A stretch of DNA of 64,000 nt from assembly GCA_003134815.1 (NCBI GenBank), contig PLCO01000060.1, forward strand, positions 1 through 64,000, read 5' to 3'. Position 1 is the stretch's first letter, and every line of letters begins with the position of its first letter. Positions 26,842 through 35,880 of this stretch are shown here, piece after piece. The notes under the pieces were generated by a model. That model searched no databases. It saw only the letters and a list, made by a program, of their open reading frames with translations, and had not been told where the DNA came from. Source of the stretch: Acidobacteriaceae bacterium (GTDB lineage Bacteria > Acidobacteriota > Terriglobia > Terriglobales > Acidobacteriaceae). Position numbers and translations under genes: made by a program.

Positions 26842-29800
26842 CTATTGCTTCGTAGCGTTTTCGCCCGTTGCACGTAACCGCGTGTCGAAGCTCTTGGTTA
26901 CATTCAGGTGGTTTCCGAGCGCCCAGTTCTGGGCCGCGCCAAAAGGCGTATATCCGCTCGTGGAATTCACAGTGACGAGATTTGGCGGAAATTGAGAGGG
27001 ATTCCATGAACTGCTCATGGAAGCGAGCCTCGCTACTGGATCGAATACCCGTGAAAACATGATGTTTTGCTGAGAGAGTGCGGTGGAATTGAGCCCGCTT
27101 CCGTACGCGGTCAAGTCGCCCGCCAAGTCATAGCAATAGCTCAATCCATCGGCAACTGGGAGCGACGTGCAGTTCGCAGTGGGATTTGCCGGCATCGAAG
27201 TGCTCGTGCAGTAACCGAGCACACATTGCTGCTCAGTAAGAACCCGCGCGACGGCATCGTAGGAGCCGATCACCCGCTTTGATTGATAGCCGGAACTCGG
27301 CGAAGAACTGGGAGGTGTCGAGGGGCAGCTTCCGAATTGTGTCCATTGGAAGCTGAGCAATCCGCGCCCGTTTGCAGAAGTGTCAAACACATAGCATGAT
27401 GAAACTGAGCCGGCAGGCGCGTTGCCGCCGTACTGCTTTGAGACGAGCCTGTTGAGATTGTCATAGCCGTAGTTCACGGTTACGCCTCGCGCGTCTGTTT
27501 TGGCCAGCACATTGCCATTCGCATCGTAGGAGTAGCCGGTCGTTCCAGCCACATAGCTCGAGTAGGTCGTGGGACAGGATGCGGTCGTGTTTTCTGGATT
27601 CGACGCGCAAGCAAGGCGGGAGAGGCCGTCGTACGCGAAGTTGCGTGCATGCGCCGTATCGGTGCCACTGACTCCTTTTTGCGTCACTGAAAGCAGGTTG
27701 TTGAGAGCATCGTAGGAGTAGTCCGTCTCCATCGAAGGCGGATTCTGAGTCGAGCCATTCGGCTCCATAACCTCCGTAAGATTGCCGAATGAGTCGCTGG
27801 TCCGCTGCCAGTCATTGCCGCGCTCGTCTTTTGAATCTACCCACGTTCCGGATGAGACGGAACCGAGGCGGCTGTTGCAGATTTCGGAAACACCAGACGG
27901 CATTGTCGACGGGACGTCGTTATAGCACGATGTCCCAGCGCTCCCATCGGGATGTACCTGAGCAACAGTCCTGCCGAGCGCGTCGTAATAGGAAGTCGTG
28001 ATTCCCCAGGTGCCTTCCGTGCAGGAGCTTGGCATTGAGCCTGGTGGTGAGCTGCACCTGGTTGGATTCGATTGCTCATAGACCTGGCCTTCGCCGTTAA
28101 AGATGGCGTCCACGTAATCTTTTCCATCTGGGTCGGTCAACTGCGTCTGGATCGTATGGCCCAAGCCGTCCATTACCGCGACGCTGATCTTCGAAGTGCT
28201 TGAGTTAATCACCTCTGTGGTCTGTACAGTCGGGTTCGGAGATGAATCGCTATAGGAGTATGATGTTCCGCCTCCATCGGGGTTACTCACTTGGGTGAGA
28301 CGAAGAAGCGGATCGCCATATGTGTAATACGTCGACTTATTATTCTCGTCTGTCGAACTCGCAAGCTCGCCGCTCGGATAGTTGTAAGTGAATTTCTTCT
28401 GAAGACTCGCTCCGCCGGGAGGAGTCGGATAGTTGATTTGAGTGAGGTATGCATTTGAATTGCCGTAAGAATTCCCGCCACTCGGACTGTCGGTATATTG
28501 ATAGGTCGTAGTATGGCCTGATCCCGACATGTCCGTGCAATTCCCACTGTTGCCGCATGGATCGGTTATCGACATGATCTGGCCGGTTTCGTCATAACTC
28601 AGGGTTACCTTGGGGCTCGAGCTGGGGCAACCCTGAAGACACTCGATGACGGATGTCGCATTGCCACGGGAATAGGGCGAGCTCGGCGGGTACGAATTCT
28701 CATCATGAGTCCCATTTGGCACGGTAGCAACGGCCACAGTTTGCGTTAATGCCGTGGCGCAGGCAGTCGTCTCTCCGTCGTACAGATAATCAGTCTCGGA
28801 GGAGATTATTGAACCGACTTTCTTTTGAATTCTGCATGGCCGGTTGAAAATACTGGAGGCGGCAGGAAACAGCGTCGGGCCAAATTGTTGGTAGCTGACG
28901 ACGGTCTCGCGGTTCGGGTTACTTGGAGGAGTCAAATAGGTATTGTTTTGATTGGTTGTACTTTGGCATGAATAGGAAGAGTTCTGACCGTAGTCAAAGT
29001 CCTTAATATCTGTGATTTGAAAGCCAGCCCCGTAGTGGAAATATTTCGCCGAGCTGGAATTCCCCAAAGTGTCGACTTCGCAATCGAGAAGAAATGGACC
29101 TCCCCAGCCCTGTGTGACCGTCTTGAGTGTCGTCGAATTCTGGGCAGTAGAAACGCTACCCTCGACACCGACCGTGTATGTGTTGAAGAAATTCACCCCC
29201 GAAGAAAAGGTCTGTCCGACGTAGTTGTAGGTAGTAACGTAGCTGGTGTTCAGTACTTTGTCGGTCGTCGTTACTGTTGTTGTCTTGCCCGTCCATAATG
29301 TGTCATTGTTTCCCGTTCCCCACGATGTCGCGCCGTATGTAAAGGATTGCGATTGAGCTATCGTTGTGCCGTCGAAACTCACGTCGCGCTCCGTCACAGC
29401 GACCGCGTCCGTTCGAAAATCGCATGCACCTGGTGTAACGACTAGACCTGTATCACCTCCGGTGTTTGCATTAAAGTTTACATTCGAGGACAAGGGATTC
29501 TTGCCGTAAGAGTAGCGGACGAATCCACCGCTTGGGTAGGTTATTTGATAGATAAGTCCATATGTACGATCGTATGTGAAGGTGTAGCTCTTACCATTCG
29601 GAAGCGCGATGGAGCTGATCACATTCTCCGTCTGAGATCCGGTCGGTATGGGACCATTCGTCCCACAATACTGTGGAAGGATCGATTCACTCTGCGAATT
29701 CAGCGAATAGCCACTATAGGTGAAGTTCTCCCAATTGATTGTGTATGGGGCGGGGTCGCCCGAAACAGTGATTGTGCTTCCATTTTGGCCAAAATTCAGC

Positions 29801-30852
29801 GCGGATATTAGAGGACGTCCCAAAGTGTCCTTAACATTCAGCGAGTAAATATCCGGGGGACCCCCATTAGAACCCGTCCCGGTCGCCACGACTTGCAGAT
29901 TAACGATGTTTCCGTTCCTGTCTTCGATATAGCTCGGCGGATTCCCAAAGCAATACTCCGATATTTCGCTACAGGTCGGGTCAAGACCGTTTTGCCACAC
30001 ATAAGTGGTGCCGTCTGGTCCTGAGATTATGGGGGTTCCATCATACGGTTCAGGGGGGTCATATGCACAGCATTGCTGAACCTGGGGGAGACCTCCCAGG
30101 ACAGCTTGATAGATTCCATCGGAAGCGGTATCCCTCTCGGTCAGGCCCCCGGGAACGATGCGTCCGGCGTTATAACATGCATAGTCAAGCCCTTGACCGT
30201 ACTGGTCAGCATAACCAGTGTCGACGTTGTCGTACATGTGGGCGAGGTTGAGCGCATGCTGTGAACCGTCGCTAGCAGTAAACGTATAGCCTTCCATGAC
30301 CCCACACTTCATGGAAGAGTCGGGAGTGTTGCCGCCTGGTAGTTCCCCCGCCCAGTAGACGTTTAATAGGTAGGGCCTCCGGCTGAGATTCGGGACGGAG
30401 TAGGACCACGCGCCTGAATTGAATTCCGCAATTCCGCTGAACCAAGCGACGCCAACGGGCAATATATATGCAGGAGCCAAGAAAAGCGTCTGATTAGAGT
30501 TGTATTGGATCGAAAACGGAAAATTCAACTGGCGCCCCGGCGGGGTGGGGATCGCAATGCTGAGGTTGACTGCGCCGTTTTCCGGATTCACCGTCTCGCT
30601 GAGCATCTTGATGTAGTCGTGCCCGACGCCGGGAATGGGGGAAGCAACAGTATCGCTGGGCGCGATGATCTGGGCACCACAAATTGCTCCACTTAAGAAG
30701 AGCAGCCCAGCCAAGGATCCGCAAATTCTTCTCAATCCCACTTTCTCCCCTATGCAATCCCAAGCTGGGCCCACCGCCGCTTCAGCATCGCCAGCGATCA
30801 AGCCAAATGAGTCTGGTAAACAAAGAAACAACCTGCGTATCGTAAAAAGCAT
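26842..30852 (-). CDS. Large secreted RHS/YD-repeat protein without a C-terminal tip
   Basis: The frame is open from 30939, but I prefer the ATG at 30852 (MLFTIRRLFLCLPDSFGL), which aligns with the N-terminus of the first RHS gene (MLNVMRRSFLSLFVPFGW). A second hydrophobic signal-like stretch (CGSLAGLLFLSGAICGAQ) follows about 40 residues later, reachable from a GTG at 30741 with GGGGAG upstream. The body has N-terminal beta domains and many YD repeats (GYSYDANGNVLAKTDARGVTVNYGYDNLNRL in pieces). The protein stops at NATKQ inside the repeat region: there is no RHS-core end, boundary motif or toxin. Either truncated or a tipless surface protein. Confidence 0.8.
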   Translation of the reverse strand: MLFTIRRLFLCLPDSFGLIAGDAEAAVGPAWDCIGEKVGLRRICGSLAGLLFLSGAICGAQIIAPSDTVASPIPGVGHDYIKMLSETVNPENGAVNLSIAIPTPPGRQLNFPFSIQYNSNQTLFLAPAYILPVGVAWFSGIAEFNSGAWSYSVPNLSRRPYLLNVYWAGELPGGNTPDSSMKCGVMEGYTFTASDGSQHALNLAHMYDNVDTGYADQYGQGLDYACYNAGRIVPGGLTERDTASDGIYQAVLGGLPQVQQCCAYDPPEPYDGTPIISGPDGTTYVWQNGLDPTCSEISEYCFGNPPSYIEDRNGNIVNLQVVATGTGSNGGPPDIYSLNVKDTLGRPLISALNFGQNGSTITVSGDPAPYTINWENFTYSGYSLNSQSESILPQYCGTNGPIPTGSQTENVISSIALPNGKSYTFTYDRTYGLIYQITYPSGGFVRYSYGKNPLSSNVNFNANTGGDTGLVVTPGACDFRTDAVAVTERDVSFDGTTIAQSQSFTYGATSWGTGNNDTLWTGKTTTVTTTDKVLNTSYVTTYNYVGQTFSSGVNFFNTYTVGVEGSVSTAQNSTTLKTVTQGWGGPFLLDCEVDTLGNSSSAKYFHYGAGFQITDIKDFDYGQNSSYSCQSTTNQNNTYLTPPSNPNRETVVSYQQFGPTLFPAASSIFNRPCRIQKKVGSIISSETDYLYDGETTACATALTQTVAVATVPNGTHDENSYPPSSPYSRGNATSVIECLQGCPSSSPKVTLSYDETGQIMSITDPCGNSGNCTDMSGSGHTTTYQYTDSPSGGNSYGNSNAYLTQINYPTPPGGASLQKKFTYNYPSGELASSTDENNKSTYYTYGDPLLRLTQVSNPDGGGTSYSYSDSSPNPTVQTTEVINSSTSKISVAVMDGLGHTIQTQLTDPDGKDYVDAIFNGEGQVYEQSNPTRCSSPPGSMPSSCTEGTWGITTSYYDALGRTVAQVHPDGSAGTSCYNDVPSTMPSGVSEICNSRLGSVSSGTWVDSKDERGNDWQRTSDSFGNLTEVMEPNGSTQNPPSMETDYSYDALNNLLSVTQKGVSGTDTAHARNFAYDGLSRLACASNPENTTASCPTTYSSYVAGTTGYSYDANGNVLAKTDARGVTVNYGYDNLNRLVSKQYGGNAPAGSVSSCYVFDTSANGRGLLSFQWTQFGSCPSTPPSSSPSSGYQSKRVIGSYDAVARVLTEQQCVLGYCTSTSMPANPTANCTSLPVADGLSYCYDLAGDLTAYGSGLNSTALSQQNIMFSRVFDPVARLASMSSSWNPSQFPPNLVTVNSTSGYTPFGAAQNWALGNHLNVTKSFDTRLRATGENATKQ

Positions 30853-30857
30853 GATTT

Positions 30858-31067
30858 TCACTGGCCTTTCTTTCTGTCGATGCCGTTCGACGGCTCGAAT
30901 ACATGCTGAATCTTTGCGGCTCGGTCCATGCTGGGCCAATTAGGACAAGTCTGGAATCGCACGTTCCCCATTTGCCCAAGCCGAAGGGGCCACGATATCG
31001 CTGTCGTGGAAGACGCGGCGATGCCTACGAGCATGGTCGCAATCCGTTTAACAAACCCAGAGATCAC
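30858..31067 (-). pseudogene. Truncated copy of the small secreted protein
   Basis: From the GTG at 31067 (AAGGAG 6 nt upstream, as in the copy at 6498) the N-terminus reads VISGFVKRIATMLVGIAASS, paralogous to VISSFLTRIAFIVAVISVSA, and shares the later WP and VRF residues. After about 35 residues similarity ends; the frame stops at 30858, 6 nt before the RHS start. It now encodes about 69 residues. Confidence 0.65.
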
Positions 31068-31775
31068 ACAGCTCTCCTTTGGTGTCTGCACAGTATCGGA
31101 CACACGCGAAACGAATTAGCTCCGCAATGAGACCACTTAGACGACTTAGTTAAGAAAGTCCCCAAACAAACGAGTGCGCCGTGCGCGATGGTTGTTTCAG
31201 AAGTCGAGGAGCGAACGCGACAAATACGTTTTCTCCGGATTCAACCGGAAAAGTGAATTGTGGTTGGAGAGGCCCAAAATACTTACGGGACAACGTAGTT
31301 TGGTTGTCATTGTCATGTCAAGTACAAAATCGGTTTACTGCGGTTATATTTTCAGGTAATCAGGCTCGTTTACTTATTCGTTAATAGGACATACCGGTGT
31401 ACTTAAGGTGCTATGTAGTGCGATCACTTGGAGATGCGCCACCATGGGTCGATGGGAGATATTGACGACGATTACAATTGCCAAACTCTGCAAAAAAGCG
31501 GCGACAACGTTTTTATCTACCGGTTTATTAAGAGTGCGGTACCTCATCTCATTGGCGATGGATGAGATGGGTTATGTAATCCACAGGTACTTTCGGTTAC
31601 CGCTGCCATCCGCTGGTTGTCGTGTCGAGCCGTGAAGCATCTGGTGCAAACCCAGGTGCTCGGCCTGCAGGTCATCCTTATAAATCGGGTACTCTCAAGG
31701 GCCTTCAGCACGCCAAGCGGTTGTCGGCGTGCGACCGTGGTCGATTCTGTAGTTGTAAGATCCCCCAAGTTCAAC
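31055..31775 (-). repeat. RHS upstream region, copy 2 of the duplication
   Basis: Partner of 6480-7170, with the same order of blocks and the same 284-nt spacing between start codon and 38-nt element. No gene is convincing inside it; small frames on both strands are unsupported. Confidence 0.75.
31351..31388 (-). promoter_or_regulatory. 38-nt conserved upstream element, copy 2
   Basis: TTCAGGTAATCAG at the left and CGTTAATAGG at the right, 38 nt in all, as at 6782 and 32323. Confidence 0.6.
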
Positions 31776-31848
31776 ACAGTTCAACAAACGGCAGGAACCC
31801 GGAATCGGGCCATTTAATAGCGATCGGTCGGCCTTGATCGATCTCGTC

Positions 31849-32250
31849 CTAAGGCTGTACTTGGATAAAAAGGTCGGCCCCAGCCAATATAGACTCCCAA
31901 AAATCGTTCGCCGACTCAGGTGTGCTTGCCAGATGCCAAAGGCTGTAAATTACGAGTGCATTTCCATCGGTTAACAACAGCCCATTCCAACTCGTAACCG
32001 AAGAAAAAGTCGGCATCCAGTTGACAGTGAAACCCACTGCGTCGCCCGAAAGAGTTCCGGCCAAGGTGCCATTGACGGAACCTGACCCGCTGCTGACAGC
32101 GCTGGAGTACGTTCCGCTAAACGATGTCCCATCAAAACTCGTAATCGTCATGGTCGAGCCCAGTTCGTTTTGCCAAATACCCTGCAAACCTGGGGTAGCG
32201 GCTTTTCCTGAGATTGAGAACGGTTTTAGCGTTTTCCGGTCAATTGACAT
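31849..32250 (-). CDS. Avidin-family biotin-binding protein
   Basis: 133 residues from the ATG at 32250 (GAGGAAA upstream); the frame extends to 32286 without a ribosome site. It aligns along its length with streptavidin: LQGIWQNELGSTMTI, SGTYSSAV, VGFTVNW, SVTSWNG, YSLWHL, WESILAGAD. All the residues that hold biotin in streptavidin have counterparts: Asn28, Ser32, Tyr48, Ser50, Trp78, Ser84, Thr86, Trp88, Trp105, Trp118 and Asp126. Unlike streptavidin it has no evident signal peptide, so it is either cytoplasmic or exported by another route. It stands alone behind its own upstream element, 245 nt after the thiaminase stop. Confidence 0.9.
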   Translation of the reverse strand: MSIDRKTLKPFSISGKAATPGLQGIWQNELGSTMTITSFDGTSFSGTYSSAVSSGSGSVNGTLAGTLSGDAVGFTVNWMPTFSSVTSWNGLLLTDGNALVIYSLWHLASTPESANDFWESILAGADLFIQVQP

Positions 32251-32322
32251 TGGTTTCCTCGCAGGGGAATCATGGCTTGGCGGCAAGGATACCGTAACAA
32301 AACGGAAGTAGCAAACAACTCT

Positions 32323-32360
32323 TTCAGGTAATCAGGTGTGTTTATTCTTCCGTTAATAGG
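32323..32360 (-). promoter_or_regulatory. 38-nt conserved upstream element, copy 3 (avidin gene)
   Basis: Same length and ends as the copies upstream of the RHS loci, but only 73 nt before the avidin start. Because the surrounding sequence is otherwise not duplicated here, conservation of just these bases suggests a functional site. Confidence 0.6.
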
Positions 32361-32495
32361 GAAACACCGTGGCACTACGGAGAGCACGTAATGCATGGGT
32401 TGGATCACGGTGTTTATGAGCAAAGAGAGCTGCTAGTTTTCGAACTGACTAGGCTCCGATGTCTCTCTCATCCCCTGTAATTTCAGCCACATATC

Positions 32496-33755
32496 TCATT
32501 TAGGATCGCTGGAACTCAACGCTTTGTCGACTGAAGAACTCACAGTTCGTAGTTCTTGATTCAGACCAACAGCTGTGGGCACGGAGGCCCCCTCAATTAT
32601 CTTCTTCAGAGCCGGATACAGGTGGGCCTTCGAGGTCAAGGTCGGATCGGAGTACAGACTCGCCTTTGCCGGCAACAAATATGCCGGAATAGGCGAAGGC
32701 CCAGCGGGATTGCTGAGAAATGAAGGCCTGTCAGGTAGAACAAGCTTAAGGTAGATGTCGTCGCGTTGCATGAACTTAATGAATTTCGCGGCTCGCTGAT
32801 AACAGTCGCCGAGGCAGCCCGTTCCAACCGCGAACGAGTCGACCCAGGAGATGGGAACAGCACCCGCATCGTCCAGGGGTAGCGCTGTGACATTCAGGTC
32901 CCCATCTGGAAAACCCTCCTTGAGGACCGAATGGAGAAGCTCTGAGTAGCCTATGAGAGCCTTCGAGCGCTTCAGCGCGAATTCTTGCCCATAAATACCG
33001 GTGAGCTCATGAAAGATTTGATCTCGGCATCTCCCCGCTGGACACATCTTTAGGACCCGAATCAAATCCGATTCTAGGCTTGTGTCCGGTGGGTCGATAT
33101 GGTTCTTAACCTCAGACCAATCTTTGTATTTGGCGTAGGCAGCACCCAGATAAAACTCTCCGAGCGTCAGCCTTCCTTTCAGGTCCACTAAGAGTTTGAA
33201 CGTGGGATCTGAACCAACAAATCCCTCGAGATCCTTGAGCGTGCTGATATTTCCTGAGGGTACATGATCTCTGCTATAGAAAAGGAAATCCCCGCAGACC
33301 CAGTGCGCTGAGCCATAACGTACCCCGTTGAGCATTGATCCGGCATAAGCGTTCTTCAGGAGTTCATTCTGGGGCAGCAGAATGTCGTCTTGAAGCGGTT
33401 GAATCTTCTTCGCCTGCACAAAGTCCGCTAAGAACACTGAATCCAACTCGTAAACGTCGGTTTGAACATCCCCTATATAGGTCGGATCAACCTTACCCGG
33501 TTCAGGAGGTGCGTAATAGTTGTCGCTCAGATCCAACACTTTCAGGTCGATATTGGGATTCTCAGCTTCGAAGAGACGTTTGACTGTCTCGGCGGCGTAT
33601 GTGAACTCTGGGATAAAAGGGTAGAGCACTACGCGGAGTTGAGCCCGTCGGGATGGTTGCAACTCCGGCGACTGAGATGACGCCGGTTGGCCCAAGATCA
33701 ATAGGCCTGCTGAAAGAATTACGAGAAGAGTACCTCTGCCTCGTACGCGAAACAT
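32496..33755 (-). CDS. Thiaminase I (thiamine pyridinylase)
   Basis: 419 residues with a signal peptide (VILSAGLLILGQPASSQ) and a strong ribosome site (AAGGAGG). It has the periplasmic-binding-protein fold of thiaminase I: VVLYPFIPEF, DVYELDSVFLADFVQA, RYGSAHWVCGDFLFYSRD with the nucleophilic Cys154, and ALIGYSELL with the base Glu272, then PAYLLPAKASLY near the end. Family reaction: displaces the thiazole of thiamine by a nucleophile, destroying vitamin B1. The enzyme should be exported. No thiamine-biosynthesis or salvage gene is nearby; instead the neighbour is an avidin. Why not a sugar-binding protein: the Cys and the GYSE motif are specific to thiaminase I. Confidence 0.88.
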   Translation of the reverse strand: MFRVRGRGTLLVILSAGLLILGQPASSQSPELQPSRRAQLRVVLYPFIPEFTYAAETVKRLFEAENPNIDLKVLDLSDNYYAPPEPGKVDPTYIGDVQTDVYELDSVFLADFVQAKKIQPLQDDILLPQNELLKNAYAGSMLNGVRYGSAHWVCGDFLFYSRDHVPSGNISTLKDLEGFVGSDPTFKLLVDLKGRLTLGEFYLGAAYAKYKDWSEVKNHIDPPDTSLESDLIRVLKMCPAGRCRDQIFHELTGIYGQEFALKRSKALIGYSELLHSVLKEGFPDGDLNVTALPLDDAGAVPISWVDSFAVGTGCLGDCYQRAAKFIKFMQRDDIYLKLVLPDRPSFLSNPAGPSPIPAYLLPAKASLYSDPTLTSKAHLYPALKKIIEGASVPTAVGLNQELRTVSSSVDKALSSSDPK

Positions 33756-33796
33756 ATTGTCCTCCTTAGATACTGGAGACCCACGCGAATCGGACG

Positions 33797-33826
33797 ATTA
33801 TAACTGCAGCATGGCGTGTAGGGCAA
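33797..33826 (-). promoter_or_regulatory. Probable promoter of the thiaminase gene
   Basis: On the minus strand: TTGCCC (33826-33821), 18-nt spacer, perfect TATAAT (33802-33797), about 40 nt before the start codon. Confidence 0.55.
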
Positions 33827-33941
33827 TCTTCGCCGGGCTTCTCATTGCGAAGTTGTTCTCGTGTTAGTCAGCAAGATGATTCGGCGATAAGTAAGGTCCG
33901 CCCGATCCGGGCATCCGTGATCCTGTGCTTCATCTGGCGGC

Positions 33942-35516
33942 TTACTGAATGCCCTCGATTTCCCTCAGCACAGTAAAGCCTTCAAGGATTGCCCCAGCAT
34001 TACGGAGGTAATCGGTCCAGAAGGTCCGCAGGCTTTGCCAATAGGCCATCGATTTTCCGGCTCCGTCCGCTCCAGCCACATAAACTTCGACATTGCGGAG
34101 ACCAGGCATCTCGCCACAATTGTTTACTATCTTTTGGAACCCCGGCACGAGATTCGCGCGCTCAAGATCAAGGCAGGGTGCGCTCTCGCGCATGTCGGAG
34201 AAGACGACGAGCTCATTCCGGCCAAGGCCAGGTTGCTGAGCGAAGAGTTGGCTCGCAAGCTCAAGCGCGCCAAAGATGTCGGTTTGCTGGAAATTTGGGC
34301 TAAGATGGGCGGTGCGCAGCGTCCAAGCGCGCACGATTTGGCCCCGAGCCGCATTCAGCCGTTCCCTAAAGTAGCCGGACTCATTCGGGATGCGGGCCGA
34401 CATCAATATATAGGGCGCGGCGAAGCTATGGTCGGTAATGCCAATGACTGTGAGCCGGGAACCGGCAGGGGTTTGCGCGAGAAGCCGGGTCACTCCGTCG
34501 ACGTCCTTTTGAAAATTGCTCTGGCCGTCTGGACCGGCGACTGCGACGGAGCGGGTGAGATCAATCGCAATCACCAGATTGAGACGATCTTCGGCGCGAG
34601 CCCGAGGGGCGGCGAGAACCAGAAAGGCAAAGATTGCTATCAATAGCTTTGTCATGGCGCTACGCGTTGCGTTGAGGAGCATGGCGCGGTAGAAATCCCG
34701 CCAGAAACACGCGGCGAAGATGTCGGGGGCATTGCGAAGGATAGTTATCTCACTTGCAATCTCGGCCATGCGCCAGCGGATCTCAATCAAATCACGCCGA
34801 AGCCGCGCCCAATCTTCGGAGTTGTCGGGACTCGAGTGCCACGCCTCGTGCAGGACGAGACCGCCGCCCGTCTCCGTGGCGAATGCCATGAGGAGCAGGG
34901 CCGCACAAAGCAGAACCGTGGCCCGGTCATAGAATGTATTGGGCGAGGCAGGCTGGGTCTCTGCGCCGTCGATTACCACGGCGGATGTTTCACTTTCGCG
35001 AATTTGTTGAGCGAGGAGGTCGCCTCGGATGAGCGCAAGCAGCATCAAGCTTGCGAGCGACGCAATTGCCGCAATACCCGTCAGAACCTTGAGTGTCCTC
35101 TCCATGCCCGGGTATTCAATCAACCGGTCGACGAGAAACGGCGTGAGCACGGCCATCCCTCCAGAGATTAGCCAGCTCATCCAGCCCAGCTGAAAGGGCG
35201 CAAAAGAGAGTAGGGTGCTGAAGAAGCCAGTGACGGCGAGGATCACTACGACCGTCCAGTAGTAAAGCCGCCTCCAAAACAGCCGCCGACGATCGCCGGG
35301 CGGCGGAGCCATCGCAAGCCGATCCGCGATGCTTCTCTCCTCGGAAAGACGGATAGCGCCTTCGGCCTGCAGGCGAATGATTGCGGACTCATTCACGAGC
35401 GTGATACGCCGCGCTTCATAGGTGCAGATGCGCTCTGCATCCGTGACCAGCTTATCGACGCCCTGGCCGCCTACCTGCTCGGCTACCGACTCCACGTCCA
35501 CTCCGCGACTGATCAT
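33942..35516 (-). CDS. Membrane protein with C-terminal VWA-like domain
   Basis: I choose the ATG at 35516 (GGAGG 6-7 nt upstream); an ATG at 35570 with AGGAG is also possible, while the open frame to 35723 overlaps the coiled-coil gene. About 524 residues: a cytoplasmic helix region, four membrane segments (WTVVVILAVTGFFSTLL, WLISGGMAVLTPFLV, VLTGIAAIASLASLMLLAL, VLLCAALLLMAFATE), a coil, another hydrophobic stretch ending APRARA, then a VWA-like domain beginning LNLVIAIDLTRSVAV (MIDAS-like DxTxS) and LVVFSDMRES. Role in the element unknown; last gene of the leftward operon. Confidence 0.6.
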   Translation of the reverse strand: MISRGVDVESVAEQVGGQGVDKLVTDAERICTYEARRITLVNESAIIRLQAEGAIRLSEERSIADRLAMAPPPGDRRRLFWRRLYYWTVVVILAVTGFFSTLLSFAPFQLGWMSWLISGGMAVLTPFLVDRLIEYPGMERTLKVLTGIAAIASLASLMLLALIRGDLLAQQIRESETSAVVIDGAETQPASPNTFYDRATVLLCAALLLMAFATETGGGLVLHEAWHSSPDNSEDWARLRRDLIEIRWRMAEIASEITILRNAPDIFAACFWRDFYRAMLLNATRSAMTKLLIAIFAFLVLAAPRARAEDRLNLVIAIDLTRSVAVAGPDGQSNFQKDVDGVTRLLAQTPAGSRLTVIGITDHSFAAPYILMSARIPNESGYFRERLNAARGQIVRAWTLRTAHLSPNFQQTDIFGALELASQLFAQQPGLGRNELVVFSDMRESAPCLDLERANLVPGFQKIVNNCGEMPGLRNVEVYVAGADGAGKSMAYWQSLRTFWTDYLRNAGAILEGFTVLREIEGIQ

Positions 35517-35595
35517 GATTGCCCTCCATCGAAACGCGAGAATTCGAATAAGAAAAACAGGAGTCAGCATGATGCGGGCTCCTGTGGTTGAAAGG

Positions 35596-35835
35596 TTATG
35601 TTGATTCGAGGATCTTCTTCGCCTGCTGGAGCTTTGAGAGTTCGCGCTCCTCGCGGGTGAGATCCTCGCGCAATTCGGAGACTTTCTCTTCCTGCTTGCG
35701 GATCTGATCGAGGACAACCTCAACGGGCGTTTTCTTGATCCAGGGCCTCCTCGTGCTGGTTGTGGCTTGTGCGGCCGGGGTGGATACAGCCGTTGTCTTT
35801 CGTGTCGTCGTGCCGACTGCTTTTGTTGCTGTCAT
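35596..35835 (-). CDS. Small coiled-coil protein
   Basis: 79 residues, AAGGAGG 4 nt before the ATG. The first half is Thr/Ala/Lys-rich and likely disordered (TTTRKTTAVSTPAAQATTST); residues 38-79 form a clear heptad coiled coil (VVLDQIRKQEEKVSELREDL, REERELSKLQQAKKI). Between the 73-residue gene and the VWA-like gene; likely an oligomerising accessory of the element. Confidence 0.65.
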   Translation of the reverse strand: MTATKAVGTTTRKTTAVSTPAAQATTSTRRPWIKKTPVEVVLDQIRKQEEKVSELREDLTREERELSKLQQAKKILEST

Positions 35836-35880
35836 AGCGCCTCCTTGTGCGTATGGGTTAGTTGTGAAGGTGCAAGGCTC

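Noticed and set aside
32496-33755. Ordinary sugar-ABC solute-binding protein
   Set aside because: No transporter genes are adjacent, and the VCGDFLFY and IGYSE motifs are those of thiaminase I.
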